A stretch of DNA of 64,000 nucleotides, taken from assembly GCA_015068125.1 (NCBI GenBank), contig SVLD01000005.1, positions 1 through 64,000 on the forward strand, given 5' to 3'. Position 1 is the stretch's first letter. The number at the start of each line of letters is the position of its first letter. The translations under genes were made by a program, and so were the position numbers. This DNA is from Oscillospiraceae bacterium (GTDB lineage Bacteria; Bacillota; Clostridia; Oscillospirales; Oscillospiraceae). The notes beneath the pieces were generated by a model that was given only the letters and a program-made list of their open reading frames with translations, ran no database searches and was not told where the DNA came from. This document shows positions 9,306-17,833 of this stretch, piece by piece.

Positions 9306-9929
9306 ATGAAAACCATCGTTTATATTGGCGATTCCATCACCGATTCCTGGCGTCACAGAGAACTGGATCGTTACCGCGGCAGCGGCTGGGTGACCATGAC
9401 CTCCGGCAAGATCGGCGTGGATTATCCCGGTCAGTACCAGTTCTTCAACCGTGGCATCGGCGGCAACCGTACCTGCGACCTGCTGGCCCGGGTCAAGAAG
9501 GACTGCATAAACCTGAAGCCCGATATCCTCACCATTATGATCGGTGTCAACGATGTTTGGCATGAGGTCAATGAGGATAACGGTGTCAGCCCGGAGCTGG
9601 GCGAAAACATTATGAATTTGTTTATCGCCGAGGTTAAGCAGGCACTGCCGGATGTCAAGATCGTGATCCTGGAGCCTTTTGTCTTCTGTGGCAAGGCCAC
9701 CAAGGATAACTGGGAAACCTTTAGCACCGGCGTTGCCAAGCGGGCAGAGATGTCCCGCCGCCTTGCAGAGAAGTGGAACCTGCCCTTCATTGTTGTGAAG
9801 GACGAGCTGCAGAAGCTCATCGATAAGACTGATGTTGCCTATGTCTGCTACGACGGTGTCCATCCCACCTGCAACGGCCATGAGGTCATCTCCCGGGTGG
9901 TTTACGAGGAATTGAAGAAAATCCTGTAA
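9306..9929 (+). CDS. SGNH/GDSL-family hydrolase
   Basis: The 207-residue protein shows the SGNH blocks in order: GDSIT with the nucleophile Ser near residue 10, the Gly and Asn oxyanion residues in GIGGNRT near 46-52 and GVND near 79-82, and the catalytic DGVH near 183-186. Such enzymes are esterases, acetyl-esterases or lysophospholipases. No signal peptide is visible, so it is probably cytoplasmic and may deacetylate imported sugars. It starts 11 bases after tyrS behind a ribosome site (AAGAGGAAAC), so it probably belongs to the T-box operon, which ends at the terminator at 9934. Confidence 0.85.
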   Translation: MKTIVYIGDSITDSWRHRELDRYRGSGWVTMTSGKIGVDYPGQYQFFNRGIGGNRTCDLLARVKKDCINLKPDILTIMIGVNDVWHEVNEDNGVSPELGENIMNLFIAEVKQALPDVKIVILEPFVFCGKATKDNWETFSTGVAKRAEMSRRLAEKWNLPFIVVKDELQKLIDKTDVAYVCYDGVHPTCNGHEVISRVVYEELKKIL

Positions 9930-9933
9930 ATTA

Positions 9934-9960
9934 AAGGGGTGCTGCGGCACCCCTTTTCTT
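9934..9960 (+). terminator. Intrinsic terminator after the SGNH hydrolase
   Basis: AAGGGGTGC pairs with GCACCCCTT around a CGG-containing loop and is followed by T-rich sequence. Confidence 0.85.
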
Positions 9961-9999
9961 AATATTTTCCTATGAACAGTACTGCACCGGAAAATTCAC

Positions 10000-10028
10000 T
10001 GGACATTTTTGCTAAAAGCAGATATAAT
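10000..10028 (+). promoter_or_regulatory. Sigma-A-type promoter for the MFS transporter
   Basis: TGGACA (10000-10005) and a perfect TATAAT (10023-10028) are 17 bases apart. A short GACG/CGTC hairpin lies in the 5' leader just downstream. Confidence 0.82.
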
Positions 10029-10075
10029 AAAAGCGACGTTTTTTGTCGTCACGAACTACGATGGGAGGATTTCCT

Positions 10076-11638
10076 ATGAAGCTCAATTACAGACGCACAA
10101 TCCTTGTCGGTTTCGCCTTTTTTCTGATCAGCGCATTTTGGCAGGCCTACGACGCCACGATCCCCGTTATTTTGACAAATAAGTTCGGTATGTCTCAGAC
10201 CTGGTCCGGCGTCATTATGGCTCTGGATAATATCCTGGCTGTGTTTATGCTGCCGATCTTCGGTGCCCTGTCTGATAAATGCATTAAAAGCAAAACCGGT
10301 AAGCGCACCCCCTTTATCACCATTGGCGCTACCATTGCCGCAATCGCTCTGATCGCCTTGAGCTTTGTGGACAACGCCCAGCTGAAAAATATCGCGGATG
10401 TAGCCGCTATTGACGATCCTGCGGCTTTGTCCGTCATCTACGATCAGCAGATCGATACCAAGCTGACCACTCCCGACGGTGAGGAATTTACACTGCGTGA
10501 GAAGTTCCCCAACAAGGAGAATTTTACTTCCATTACCAGTGAGATCGAGCTTCCCAGCGGCGATACCGAATCCAACCGGGATTACACAAATTATGTGGCA
10601 CCTGCCCGGCAGGCCTGCGCCGCCGATGCAACGGCGAAGAACAATGTAAACCTGATCCTGTTTGTTGTACTTCTTCTGATGGTGCTGATCGCCATGTCTG
10701 TTTTCCGCAGCCCTGCTGTTGCGCTGATGCCCGATGTGACCATCAAGCCCCTGCGTTCCAAGGCCAATGCGGTTATCAACCTCATGGGTACCGCCGGCGG
10801 CATTCTGGTGCTGGTATTGGGTATTGTTTTCGCCACATCTTCTGTTAAGAATTCCATGATGAGCTATACCCTCTATTACGGCGTGATCGCCGCTATCATG
10901 GTGGGCGCACTGGTGATTTTCCGGCTGACCGTGAAAGAGCCTAAGTGGGCTGCTGAGATGCAGCAGAAGAGCCTGGAGCTGGGCATTGAAGAGGAAGAGG
11001 ACGAAGAGAAGGGCGATAAGCGCCGCTTGACCTGGTCGGAAAGAAAGAGTTTGCTCCTGATCCTGGTATCCGTTGCTCTGTGGTATATCGGCTATAATGC
11101 TGTTACCTCCAAGTATTCTCTGTATGCCGGCCGGGTGCTGGATATGGACTATAATACCACCATGCTCATCGCCCAGGGCGCTGCTATCGTATCTTATCTG
11201 CCTGCCGGTATGATCGCATCTAAGGTGGGCCGTAAAAAGACAATCCTGGCTGGCGTTGTGATGCTTACCGCAGCCTTTGGTATTGCATCCTTCCTCCGGG
11301 CGGGCAGCTCTGTGATGCTGATGAATGTGCTGTTTGCTTTGGCCGGCATTGGCTGGGCGACTATCAATGTTAATTCCTTCCCCATGGTCGTTGAGATGTG
11401 CTCCGGCGGCGATATCGGTAAGTACACCGGTTATTACTACACTGCTTCCATGACTGCGCAGATCGTGACCCCCGTACTCTCCGGCTGGCTGATGGATGCC
11501 ACCGGCAGAATGACCGTTTTGTTCCCCTATGCGGCAGTTTTCGTAGCCCTTGCTTTCGTAACCATGAAGTTGGTAAAGCACGGCGATGCCAAGCCCGAAG
11601 CAAAGAAGGGCCTTGAAGCTTTGAATGTGGACGACTGA
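10076..11638 (+). CDS. MFS transporter, SLC45/sucrose-transporter-like
   Basis: The 520-residue protein has about twelve predicted membrane helices. The MFS loop motif is degenerate (GALSDKCIKSKTGKRTP), and the RSPAVALMPDVTIKPLRSKAN segment is characteristic of plant-sucrose-carrier/SLC45-like sugar:proton symporters. An unusually long polar loop (about residues 100-185) separates early helices, and an acidic EEEEDEEKGDKRR stretch forms the central cytoplasmic loop. The likely substrate is a disaccharide or glucoside, inferred from family only. ATG 10076 has GGGAGGA upstream. The gdpD-like gene follows three bases after the stop, so both are likely one transcript. Confidence 0.83.
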   Translation: MKLNYRRTILVGFAFFLISAFWQAYDATIPVILTNKFGMSQTWSGVIMALDNILAVFMLPIFGALSDKCIKSKTGKRTPFITIGATIAAIALIALSFVDNAQLKNIADVAAIDDPAALSVIYDQQIDTKLTTPDGEEFTLREKFPNKENFTSITSEIELPSGDTESNRDYTNYVAPARQACAADATAKNNVNLILFVVLLLMVLIAMSVFRSPAVALMPDVTIKPLRSKANAVINLMGTAGGILVLVLGIVFATSSVKNSMMSYTLYYGVIAAIMVGALVIFRLTVKEPKWAAEMQQKSLELGIEEEEDEEKGDKRRLTWSERKSLLLILVSVALWYIGYNAVTSKYSLYAGRVLDMDYNTTMLIAQGAAIVSYLPAGMIASKVGRKKTILAGVVMLTAAFGIASFLRAGSSVMLMNVLFALAGIGWATINVNSFPMVVEMCSGGDIGKYTGYYYTASMTAQIVTPVLSGWLMDATGRMTVLFPYAAVFVALAFVTMKLVKHGDAKPEAKKGLEALNVDD

Positions 11639-11641
11639 TTT

Positions 11642-12451
11642 ATGATTATTTTCGCAGCAATTCTACTTGTTTTGGCAATTTTCTATGTCCTGGCTCTGCG
11701 ATGCAGAGCCGGACATAAGGGACTTAAAGCCTTGCAGGGCTGGGCGTACGCCCACCGGGGCCTCCATGGAGATGGCGTACCGGAAAACAGCATGAAAGCA
11801 TTTCGGCTGGCTCTGGAAAACGGCTACGGCATTGAGCTGGATGTGCACCTGATGGCCGATGGAGAGCTGGCGGTGATCCATGATCCGTCGCTGAAGCGGA
11901 CGGCAGGGGAGAGTGTTTTCATCGAGGATCTGACAAAAGCCGACCTGGATCGCTATTTTCTGGAGGGAACCGACGAGAAAATCCCACTGTTTTCCGAGGT
12001 TTTGGCGTTGTTCGACGGAAAAGCTCCGTTAATTGTGGAGCTCAAAGCTGAACGCAACAATCACGCTGCCCTTTCCAAAGCTGTGTGCGAGATGATGGCG
12101 GATTATAAGGGCGTGTACTGCCTGGAATCTTTTGATCCCAGAGTTGTCCATTGGCTTAAGAAGAACAAACCCGACGAAATTCGGGGGCAGCTGACAGAGA
12201 ATTTTGTCGCAAATCCGAAAAGCAAGCTTCCCGGGATCCTGAAATTCCTGCTGACCACCCAGCTGATGAATTTTCTGACTGTGCCGGATTTCATCGCCTA
12301 CAAATCCGCAGACAGAAAAAGACTCGGTAATTTTGTGTGCCGAAAAATCTGGCGTGTCCAGGGCGTTACCTGGACTGTTAAGAGCCAGGACGAGTTTGAT
12401 GCTGTCGAAAAAGAGGGCTGGCTGCCAATTTTCGAGGGCTTTAGACCATGA
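11642..12451 (+). CDS. Membrane-anchored glycerophosphodiester phosphodiesterase
   Basis: GDPD enzymes hydrolyse glycerophosphodiesters to glycerol-3-phosphate and an alcohol. The 269-residue protein begins with a membrane helix (residues 1-18), followed by the GDPD signature: AHRG near residue 37, ELDVHLMADGELAVIHDPSL near 73-92 with the metal-binding Glu and Asp and the second catalytic His, then LIVELKAE. It is translationally close to the upstream transporter (three bases). The membrane anchor suggests it acts on lipid-derived diesters at the inner face or outside; topology cannot be settled from sequence alone. Confidence 0.88.
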   Translation: MIIFAAILLVLAIFYVLALRCRAGHKGLKALQGWAYAHRGLHGDGVPENSMKAFRLALENGYGIELDVHLMADGELAVIHDPSLKRTAGESVFIEDLTKADLDRYFLEGTDEKIPLFSEVLALFDGKAPLIVELKAERNNHAALSKAVCEMMADYKGVYCLESFDPRVVHWLKKNKPDEIRGQLTENFVANPKSKLPGILKFLLTTQLMNFLTVPDFIAYKSADRKRLGNFVCRKIWRVQGVTWTVKSQDEFDAVEKEGWLPIFEGFRP

Positions 12452-12458
12452 TTTTATG

Positions 12459-12488
12459 AAAAAAACACCGCTTTTGCGGTGTTTTTTT
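12459..12488. terminator. Bidirectional intrinsic terminator
   Basis: AAAAACACCGC pairs with GCGGTGTTTTT around TTTT, with A-runs and T-runs on either side. It serves the gdpD-like gene from the left and dapA from the right; the dapA stop codon lies within its T-run. Confidence 0.9.
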
Positions 12489-13356
12489 ATCCTAAAAGTT
12501 GCACAAGGGCGTTGTATGTGCTGTTTTTAGCCTCTGTCAGCGGCAGGCGGCAGCCGCCACAGTCAAAGCCGATGCATTTCAGGGCTGCTTTTACAGGGAT
12601 CGGATTGACCTCGCTGAACAGCAACTGGGTTAGCGGCAGCAGTCTGCATTGCAGATCCGCTGCGGTATCGAAATCCCCGGCAAGGGCCGCTGCAGTAAGG
12701 TCACGCATTTCCTCCGGGCAGACATTCCCAGCTACAGAGATAACCCCCTTGGCGCCCAGCGCCATGGCGGCGGCAGTCATATCGTCGTTTCCGGTCCAGA
12801 TGGTAAAAGAATCGCCGCAGGCAAGACGGATTTTCAAAATTTTTCCAATGTCTGTGGAGGCTTCTTTTACGCCGGCTATGTTGGGGATTACAGATAACCT
12901 TTTGTAGACAGAAACGGGAATATCCAGACCGGTACGGGATGGAACATTGTAGAGAATCACCGGGATTCTGACGGCGTGGGCAACGGTCATGTAATGGGCT
13001 ACCAGGCCGTCTTCCGTAGCTTTGTTGTAATACGGGCTGACTACCAAAAGCGCATCCGCGCCTGCTTCCTGGGCGGCGATGCTGAGCTCGGTGGTGTGCG
13101 CGGTATCGTTGGAGCCTGTGCCGGCGATGATGCACATACTGTCGCCAACAGCTTCTTTGGCCCGGCGAAATAACTCTAGCTTCTCATGATCGGTCAGGGT
13201 TGGGGCTTCGCCGGTGGTTCCGCATATGACGGTGGCCTCCAGGCCGGCCTGCCGCTGCCGGTAAAGCAGCTGTTCCAGCATGGGATAATTAACCTTCCCG
13301 TCAAGAAATGGTGTCACCAGTGCGGTACTGCAACCTGTGAATAACGGTTCTTTCAT
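12487..13356 (-). CDS. dapA: 4-hydroxy-tetrahydrodipicolinate synthase
   Basis: DapA condenses pyruvate with aspartate semialdehyde in the lysine/diaminopimelate pathway, which also feeds peptidoglycan and spore dipicolinate. The 289-residue TIM-barrel protein has the GTTGE motif near residue 44, the YNVPSRTG segment with the proton-relay Tyr near 135, and the Schiff-base Lys in AGVKEAS near 162. I chose the ATG at 13356 since GGAGGG is six bases upstream; an ATG two codons earlier directly abuts that ribosome site. It stands alone on the minus strand rather than with asd or dapB. Confidence 0.95.
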   Translation of the reverse strand: MKEPLFTGCSTALVTPFLDGKVNYPMLEQLLYRQRQAGLEATVICGTTGEAPTLTDHEKLELFRRAKEAVGDSMCIIAGTGSNDTAHTTELSIAAQEAGADALLVVSPYYNKATEDGLVAHYMTVAHAVRIPVILYNVPSRTGLDIPVSVYKRLSVIPNIAGVKEASTDIGKILKIRLACGDSFTIWTGNDDMTAAAMALGAKGVISVAGNVCPEEMRDLTAAALAGDFDTAADLQCRLLPLTQLLFSEVNPIPVKAALKCIGFDCGGCRLPLTEAKNSTYNALVQLLG

Positions 13357-13427
13357 AGGCATCCCTCCGAGTCAGCCTATGAAAAGCGGCAGTAATATGT
13401 GCCGATGACCCTGCCGAAATTTTGTGG

Positions 13428-13456
13428 TTGCAATTTTCGGTATCGTGTTGTAAGAT
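13428..13456 (+). promoter_or_regulatory. Sigma-A-type promoter for the transglutaminase-like gene
   Basis: TTGCAA (13428-13433) and TAAGAT (13451-13456) are 17 bases apart, 26 bases before the start codon. Confidence 0.7.
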
Positions 13457-13481
13457 ATTTGATAAGAAAAGGAGGAGCCTT

Positions 13482-15389
13482 ATGTTGAAATGTTTTAGAT
13501 GTTTTCTCGCACTTCTGTGCGTGATGACGATTGTGTTTGCGCTTTTGCCGCCGGCTCAGGCTGCCGAGCCCACAGGTTACGGCTACGGCTTGCTGAAAAA
13601 TGATCAGCAGCGCACGGCCTACAAGGCTCTGGAAGCCGGTATCAGTCAGCTGAGTACCCAGATCGAATTTACGGCAAAGGGGATAAACGGTACGGATCTG
13701 CAGATGGCGCTGGATATGGTGCTGGAGGATCATCCGGAAATCTTCTGGTTTAACGGCGCCGGCGGGTTCAGCCTTCTCAATACCGGAAAAGTCACCTTCT
13801 ATCCTGACGGTTACAGCGTTGACGGTGTGGCAGTAAACAGCTCCAATATCGGAAGCTATAAGCAAAAGCTGGAAAATGCAGTGACGAATGCTCTGAAAGG
13901 ATTACCCAACGACAGTGACTACGAAAAGGCACTGTATCTGCATGACTATATTTGCAAACTGGTGGAGTACAAGTCAGGAGAAGACGACCAGACTGCTTAC
14001 GGCTCACTGGTGGAGGGAAAGGCAGTATGCGCAGGTTACGCCAGAGCGTTTCAGCTTCTGCTGCAGCGCATCGGCATCAAATCCTGGTATGTTACCGGCT
14101 GGGGCATCAATCCCAGCTCCGGTCAGCAGGAAGCCCACGGCTGGAACATCGTATTTCTGAACAACAAATGCTTCTATACCGATGTGACCTGGAATGACCG
14201 CGGTACGGAGATTTTTCATTCTTTCTTCATGATAAGCCTGGAACATATCAGCGAAACTCATGTAACAGCGCATCCGGAGTACATTCCCAGCAGCTGCGGC
14301 CACAGTGATATGGATTATTTCGTCGTCCATGCGGGAAATGGCACAGGTATATTCCATGGCTATGAGTCGGCAAGTACCATTGCCGGATGGATGAGGGAAG
14401 TTAGCCCCGGAGAGTGGGTTTGTGAAATTGAAGTGCTTTCCGGAAATCTGATCACATGGATGTCCCAGAATTTCTCCACAGTTGCAAATACTCTGAATCT
14501 AACCGGCGAGAGAAAGTACACGATTTCCTACGTGGACAATGAGTATCATGTGCGTATAACCGGTACCCCCGGTCACAAGCACAGCAACCCTCTTCGGAAG
14601 GTCAGCAAGGTAAGCGCAAGCTGCACCAAGTCCGGCAATATCGAATACTATTTGTGCGATAGCTGCGGAGATTATTTCTATGATTCCGCGGCCAAATCCA
14701 AAATCAGCAATAAGCAGTCTGTTGTGATCGCAGCGAAGGGGCACACCTATACTGCTGGTCAATGGTATGCCAATAGCGCACAGCACTGGCAGAAGTGCAA
14801 GGACTGCGGATATGAGAAGCCTGGTTCCAGAGGCTCGCACATGGATTACAACATGGATGCCAAGTGCGATACCTGCGGTGGGAAGGTAGAAGTTCAGATT
14901 CTGCCCACCAATCCCGGCACGACGCCTACCAATCCCGGCACGACGCCTACCAATCCCGGTACGACGCCTACCAATCCTGGAACAACGCCGACGAATTCCG
15001 GTACGACACCTACTAACCCCGGCGTGGTGCCGACTAATCCTGGTGTACTGCCGACAAATCCGCCCACCAATCCCGGTGTGCTTCCCACCAATCCCGGTGT
15101 GCTTCCCACCAATCCCGGTAACAATACCGAACATAATCCCGGTGGAAATACTGAGTACAACCCCGGAGGAAATACGGAATTCAATCCCGGCGCATCTACT
15201 GCCACGAAACCCACCGGTACGCAGAACTCCGGAACAGCAACAAAAGCAACCCGCGGCGACGATTCTTCCGATAAAGACCATGATGAGGAAGATAACGTTA
15301 GCAATGTGGAATTGATACTGACGGGAACTATGGTGGCGCCTGTGGCGCTGATTATCATTGTAATCATCATTGCGAAACGCAAGAAATAA
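13482..15389 (+). CDS. Secreted transglutaminase-like protein with repeat stalk and C-terminal membrane anchor
   Basis: The 635-residue protein starts at ATG 13482 behind AAAAGGAGGAG. Its signal peptide has a likely cleavage after AQA near residue 28. A transglutaminase-like core follows, with candidate Cys near residue 183 (GKAVCAGYARAF), His near 220 (EAHGW) and Asp near 234 (YTDVTWND). Next come two CxxC-type modules (about 375-470), then a Thr/Asn/Pro/Gly-rich repeat region (about 476-590), a charged linker and one membrane helix ending in AKRKK. The order suggests an enzyme held off the membrane by a stalk, acting on wall or extracellular peptides as a protease or crosslinker; the target is unknown. 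No LPXTG sorting motif is present. Confidence 0.82.
   Translation: MLKCFRCFLALLCVMTIVFALLPPAQAAEPTGYGYGLLKNDQQRTAYKALEAGISQLSTQIEFTAKGINGTDLQMALDMVLEDHPEIFWFNGAGGFSLLNTGKVTFYPDGYSVDGVAVNSSNIGSYKQKLENAVTNALKGLPNDSDYEKALYLHDYICKLVEYKSGEDDQTAYGSLVEGKAVCAGYARAFQLLLQRIGIKSWYVTGWGINPSSGQQEAHGWNIVFLNNKCFYTDVTWNDRGTEIFHSFFMISLEHISETHVTAHPEYIPSSCGHSDMDYFVVHAGNGTGIFHGYESASTIAGWMREVSPGEWVCEIEVLSGNLITWMSQNFSTVANTLNLTGERKYTISYVDNEYHVRITGTPGHKHSNPLRKVSKVSASCTKSGNIEYYLCDSCGDYFYDSAAKSKISNKQSVVIAAKGHTYTAGQWYANSAQHWQKCKDCGYEKPGSRGSHMDYNMDAKCDTCGGKVEVQILPTNPGTTPTNPGTTPTNPGTTPTNPGTTPTNSGTTPTNPGVVPTNPGVLPTNPPTNPGVLPTNPGVLPTNPGNNTEHNPGGNTEYNPGGNTEFNPGASTATKPTGTQNSGTATKATRGDDSSDKDHDEEDNVSNVELILTGTMVAPVALIIIVIIIAKRKK
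14910..15120 (+). repeat. In-frame tandem repeat of a 21-bp unit
   Basis: About ten units encode NPGTTPT and variants (NSGTTPT, NPGVVPT, NPGVLPT), with the first four nearly identical in DNA. The tract then degrades to NPGGNTE-type units up to about 15195. It encodes the extended stalk of the transglutaminase-like protein and is likely to vary in copy number. Confidence 0.93.
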
Positions 15390-15393
15390 GGGG

Positions 15394-15431
15394 AATACCC
15401 ACAAGCCCAAACCGGCTTGTGGGTATTTTTT
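15394..15431 (+). terminator. Intrinsic terminator after the transglutaminase-like gene
   Basis: A 14-bp perfect stem (AATACCCACAAGCC with its complement) is followed by a run of six T. Confidence 0.92.
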
Positions 15432-15440
15432 GCAAATCGG

Positions 15441-15469
15441 TTGCATTTGCTTCGGTTTTCCGCTATACT
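15441..15469 (+). promoter_or_regulatory. Sigma-A-type promoter for queA
   Basis: TTGCAT (15441-15446) and TATACT (15464-15469) are 17 bases apart, directly after the preceding terminator. Confidence 0.75.
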
Positions 15470-15503
15470 AAAGGGGCTTTTTAGAGAATCGGAGGAATTC
15501 GGA

Positions 15504-16526
15504 TTGAAGACAAGTGATTTTTGGTATGATCTTCCTGAAGAGCTGATCGCTCAGACACCTCTGCAGCAGCGGGACAGCTCACGGCTGCTGTTTATGGACA
15601 GGAAAAGCGGCGCGGTGAAGCATCAGCATTTTTATGATATTCTCGAGCATCTTCGTCCCGGGGATTGCCTGGTGATGAATGATTCCCGGGTGCTGCCTGC
15701 CAGACTTCTTGGTCACCGTCCCACCGGCGGTGCGGTGGAGGTTCTGCTTCTGCGTGATCTGGGAGAGAAGAAGTGGGAATGTCTTTGCAAGCCCGGCAGA
15801 AAAATGCAGGTTGGCAGCGAGGTCATCTTCGGTGACGGCGAGCTCACCGGCGTTGTTCGGGAGGTTCGTGAGGATGGCAACCGGGTGGTGGAGTTCCGAT
15901 ATGAAGGCATTTTCCTGGAGGTTTTGGAACGGCTGGGAAAGATGCCCCTGCCGCCCTATATCAAAGCAGAGCTTGCGGATCAGGAACGGTATCAGACGGT
16001 ATATTCCAGAGAGGTGGGCTCTGCGGCCGCACCTACCGCCGGTTTACATTTCACCAAGAAATTGTTGGAGAAAGTCCGGGAAATGGGCGTGAATACCGCT
16101 TTTGTTACTCTGCATGTTGGTCTGGGCACCTTCCGCCCGGTGAAGGCCGACGAGATCACGGAGCATCATATGCACAGTGAGCTGTGCATGCTGGGTCAGG
16201 AAACGGCGGACATTCTGAACAAGACTAGGGTAAATGGCGGCCGGATCATTTGCGTTGGTACAACCTCTTGCAGAACCCTGGAATCCCTGGTGAATGAAGA
16301 TGGCAGCTTTGAGCCGAAGTCCAAATGGACGGAGATTTTCATTTACCCCGGGTATCAGTTTAAGGCTATGCAGGGACTGATTACGAACTTCCATTTGCCG
16401 GAGAGCACCCTGGTGATGCTGGTATCAGCCTTCGCCGGCCGGGAAAATGTGCTGGCTGCTTACGAAGAAGCGGTACGGGAGCGCTATCGTTTCTTCTCCT
16501 TTGGTGATGCGATGTATATAGGTTAA
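15504..16526 (+). CDS. queA: S-adenosylmethionine:tRNA ribosyltransferase-isomerase QueA
   Basis: QueA transfers the ribosyl part of SAM to preQ1 in tRNA, making epoxyqueuosine. The 340-residue protein starts at TTG 15504 ([17 protein letters not shown]), matching family N-termini, with GGAGGA eight bases upstream; the ATG at 15417 lies in the preceding terminator. Family blocks are present: [16 protein letters not shown] near residue 155, [13 protein letters not shown], and TLHVGLGTF. The C-terminus reads FGDAMYIG. A second copy of this end, reading FGDAMLIL and a stop, lies 90 bases downstream in the tgt leader, so the original 3' end appears displaced. tgt, another queuosine gene, follows. 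Confidence 0.95.
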   Translation: MKTSDFWYDLPEELIAQTPLQQRDSSRLLFMDRKSGAVKHQHFYDILEHLRPGDCLVMNDSRVLPARLLGHRPTGGAVEVLLLRDLGEKKWECLCKPGRKMQVGSEVIFGDGELTGVVREVREDGNRVVEFRYEGIFLEVLERLGKMPLPPYIKAELADQERYQTVYSREVGSAAAPTAGLHFTKKLLEKVREMGVNTAFVTLHVGLGTFRPVKADEITEHHMHSELCMLGQETADILNKTRVNGGRIICVGTTSCRTLESLVNEDGSFEPKSKWTEIFIYPGYQFKAMQGLITNFHLPESTLVMLVSAFAGRENVLAAYEEAVRERYRFFSFGDAMYIG

Positions 16527-16616
16527 AGGATTGAACAAATTGTGAACGAAAATTTATTCACTGCAGTGTATATCCTATAATCTATACACTTCGGTGATGC
16601 GATGCTGATCTTGTAA
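16500..16616 (+). repeat. Direct repeat of the queA 3' end flanking an 80-90 bp insertion-like segment
   Basis: The 15-base sequences at 16500-16514 and 16590-16604 match except for one third-codon base, and both encode FGDAM in the queA frame. The second copy continues as LIL-stop (to 16616), the usual QueA-type terminus. The segment between has an 8-bp inverted repeat (16565-16572 with 16583-16590) and a TATAAT at 16576. This looks like a small insertion or partial duplication that moved the old queA end into the tgt leader. Confidence 0.6.
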
Positions 16617-16635
16617 GATTGGAGCGAGGAATACT

Positions 16636-17766
16636 ATGTTCGAATTGAAGAAAACAGAAGGAAAGGCTCGCAGAGGTGAGTTTACCTGCAACCACGGCAC
16701 GGTGCAGACGCCGGTGTTTATGAATGTAGGCACCCAAGGCGCGATTAAGGGCGCCCTAAGCGCTGAGGATCTGAAGAACATCGGCTGCCAGGTGGAGCTG
16801 TCCAACACCTACCATCTGCATCTGCGTCCTACGGACAAGGTGGTGCGGGAAATGGGTGGTCTTCACAAGTTTATGACCTGGGATGGCCCGATCCTGACAG
16901 ACAGCGGCGGATTCCAAGTGTTTAGCCTGTCCGGCCTGCGGCGGATCAAGGAGGAGGGCGTGTATTTTTCCTCCCACATTGATGGCAGAAAGATCTTCAT
17001 GGGCCCGGAGGAGAGCATGCAGATCCAGTCCAACTTGGGTAGCGATATCTGCATGGCCTTTGACGAGTGCATCGAAAATCCCGCACCCCGGGATTATGTG
17101 AAAAAGAGCGTCGACAGAACCTACCGCTGGCTGGTTCGCTGTAAAGATGAAAATGCCCGGCTGAACGGGCTGCCGGATACGGTGAATCCGCAGCAGATGC
17201 TTTGGGGCATCAACCAGGGTGGCACTTATGCGGATATCCGTATCGATCACATGAAGCGGATCGCCGATCTGGATCTTCCGGGTTACGCCATCGGCGGCCT
17301 GGCGGTGGGTGAGACCGCTGAGGAAATGTATGATGTCATTGAGGCGGTTGAGCCCCATATGCCGGTGGAAAAGACCCGGTATCTTATGGGTGTAGGTACC
17401 CCCAGTAACATTATTGAGGCGGTGGCTCGCGGCGTGGACTTCTTTGACTGCGTGATGCCTGCCAGAAATGCCCGTCACGCACGGCTCTTCACCTGGGATG
17501 GTGCCATTAACCTGAAGAATGCCAAGTATCAGTTGGATGAAAATCCCATTGATCCTAAGTGTGACTGCCCGGTTTGCCGGCGGTATTCCAGAGCCTACAT
17601 CCGGCATCTGTTTGTGGCCGAGGAAATGCTGGCTATGCGGCTGAGTGTCATGCACAACCTGTATTTCTATAATAAGCTCATGGAAAAGATTCGCAACGCC
17701 CTGGATGAGGGAACATTTGCGCAGTTCCGAAATGAATATTCTGTTAAATTAAACCAAAGGATCTAA
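16636..17766 (+). CDS. tgt: Queuine/preQ1 tRNA-guanine transglycosylase
   Basis: Bacterial TGT swaps guanine-34 for preQ1 in GUN-anticodon tRNAs, the step before QueA. The 376-residue protein has the active-site DSGGFQVFSL near residue 90, the catalytic region GVGTPSNIIEAVARGVDFFDCVMPAR (split here around Asp near 271), and the zinc site CDCPVC with the later His in MHN. The ribosome site is GGAGCGAGG. A TATAAT at 16576-16581 could start transcription but I see no good -35, so it may also be read through from queA. Confidence 0.97.
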   Translation: MFELKKTEGKARRGEFTCNHGTVQTPVFMNVGTQGAIKGALSAEDLKNIGCQVELSNTYHLHLRPTDKVVREMGGLHKFMTWDGPILTDSGGFQVFSLSGLRRIKEEGVYFSSHIDGRKIFMGPEESMQIQSNLGSDICMAFDECIENPAPRDYVKKSVDRTYRWLVRCKDENARLNGLPDTVNPQQMLWGINQGGTYADIRIDHMKRIADLDLPGYAIGGLAVGETAEEMYDVIEAVEPHMPVEKTRYLMGVGTPSNIIEAVARGVDFFDCVMPARNARHARLFTWDGAINLKNAKYQLDENPIDPKCDCPVCRRYSRAYIRHLFVAEEMLAMRLSVMHNLYFYNKLMEKIRNALDEGTFAQFRNEYSVKLNQRI

Positions 17767-17773
17767 ATTCTGC

Positions 17774-17801
17774 TTGCAATTTGGCATTTCGATGCTATAA
17801 T
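17774..17801 (+). promoter_or_regulatory. Sigma-A-type promoter for yajC
   Basis: TTGCAA (17774-17779) and TATAAT (17796-17801) are 16 bases apart, 32 bases before the yajC start. Confidence 0.78.
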
Positions 17802-17833
17802 GTTAACGATTATCAAACAAAGGAGACTGTTTT

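Noticed and set aside
14910-15120. Regular 21-bp repeat that could be read as a CRISPR-like array
   Set aside because: The repeats are contiguous, in frame and without spacers; they encode a protein stalk, and no cas genes are present.
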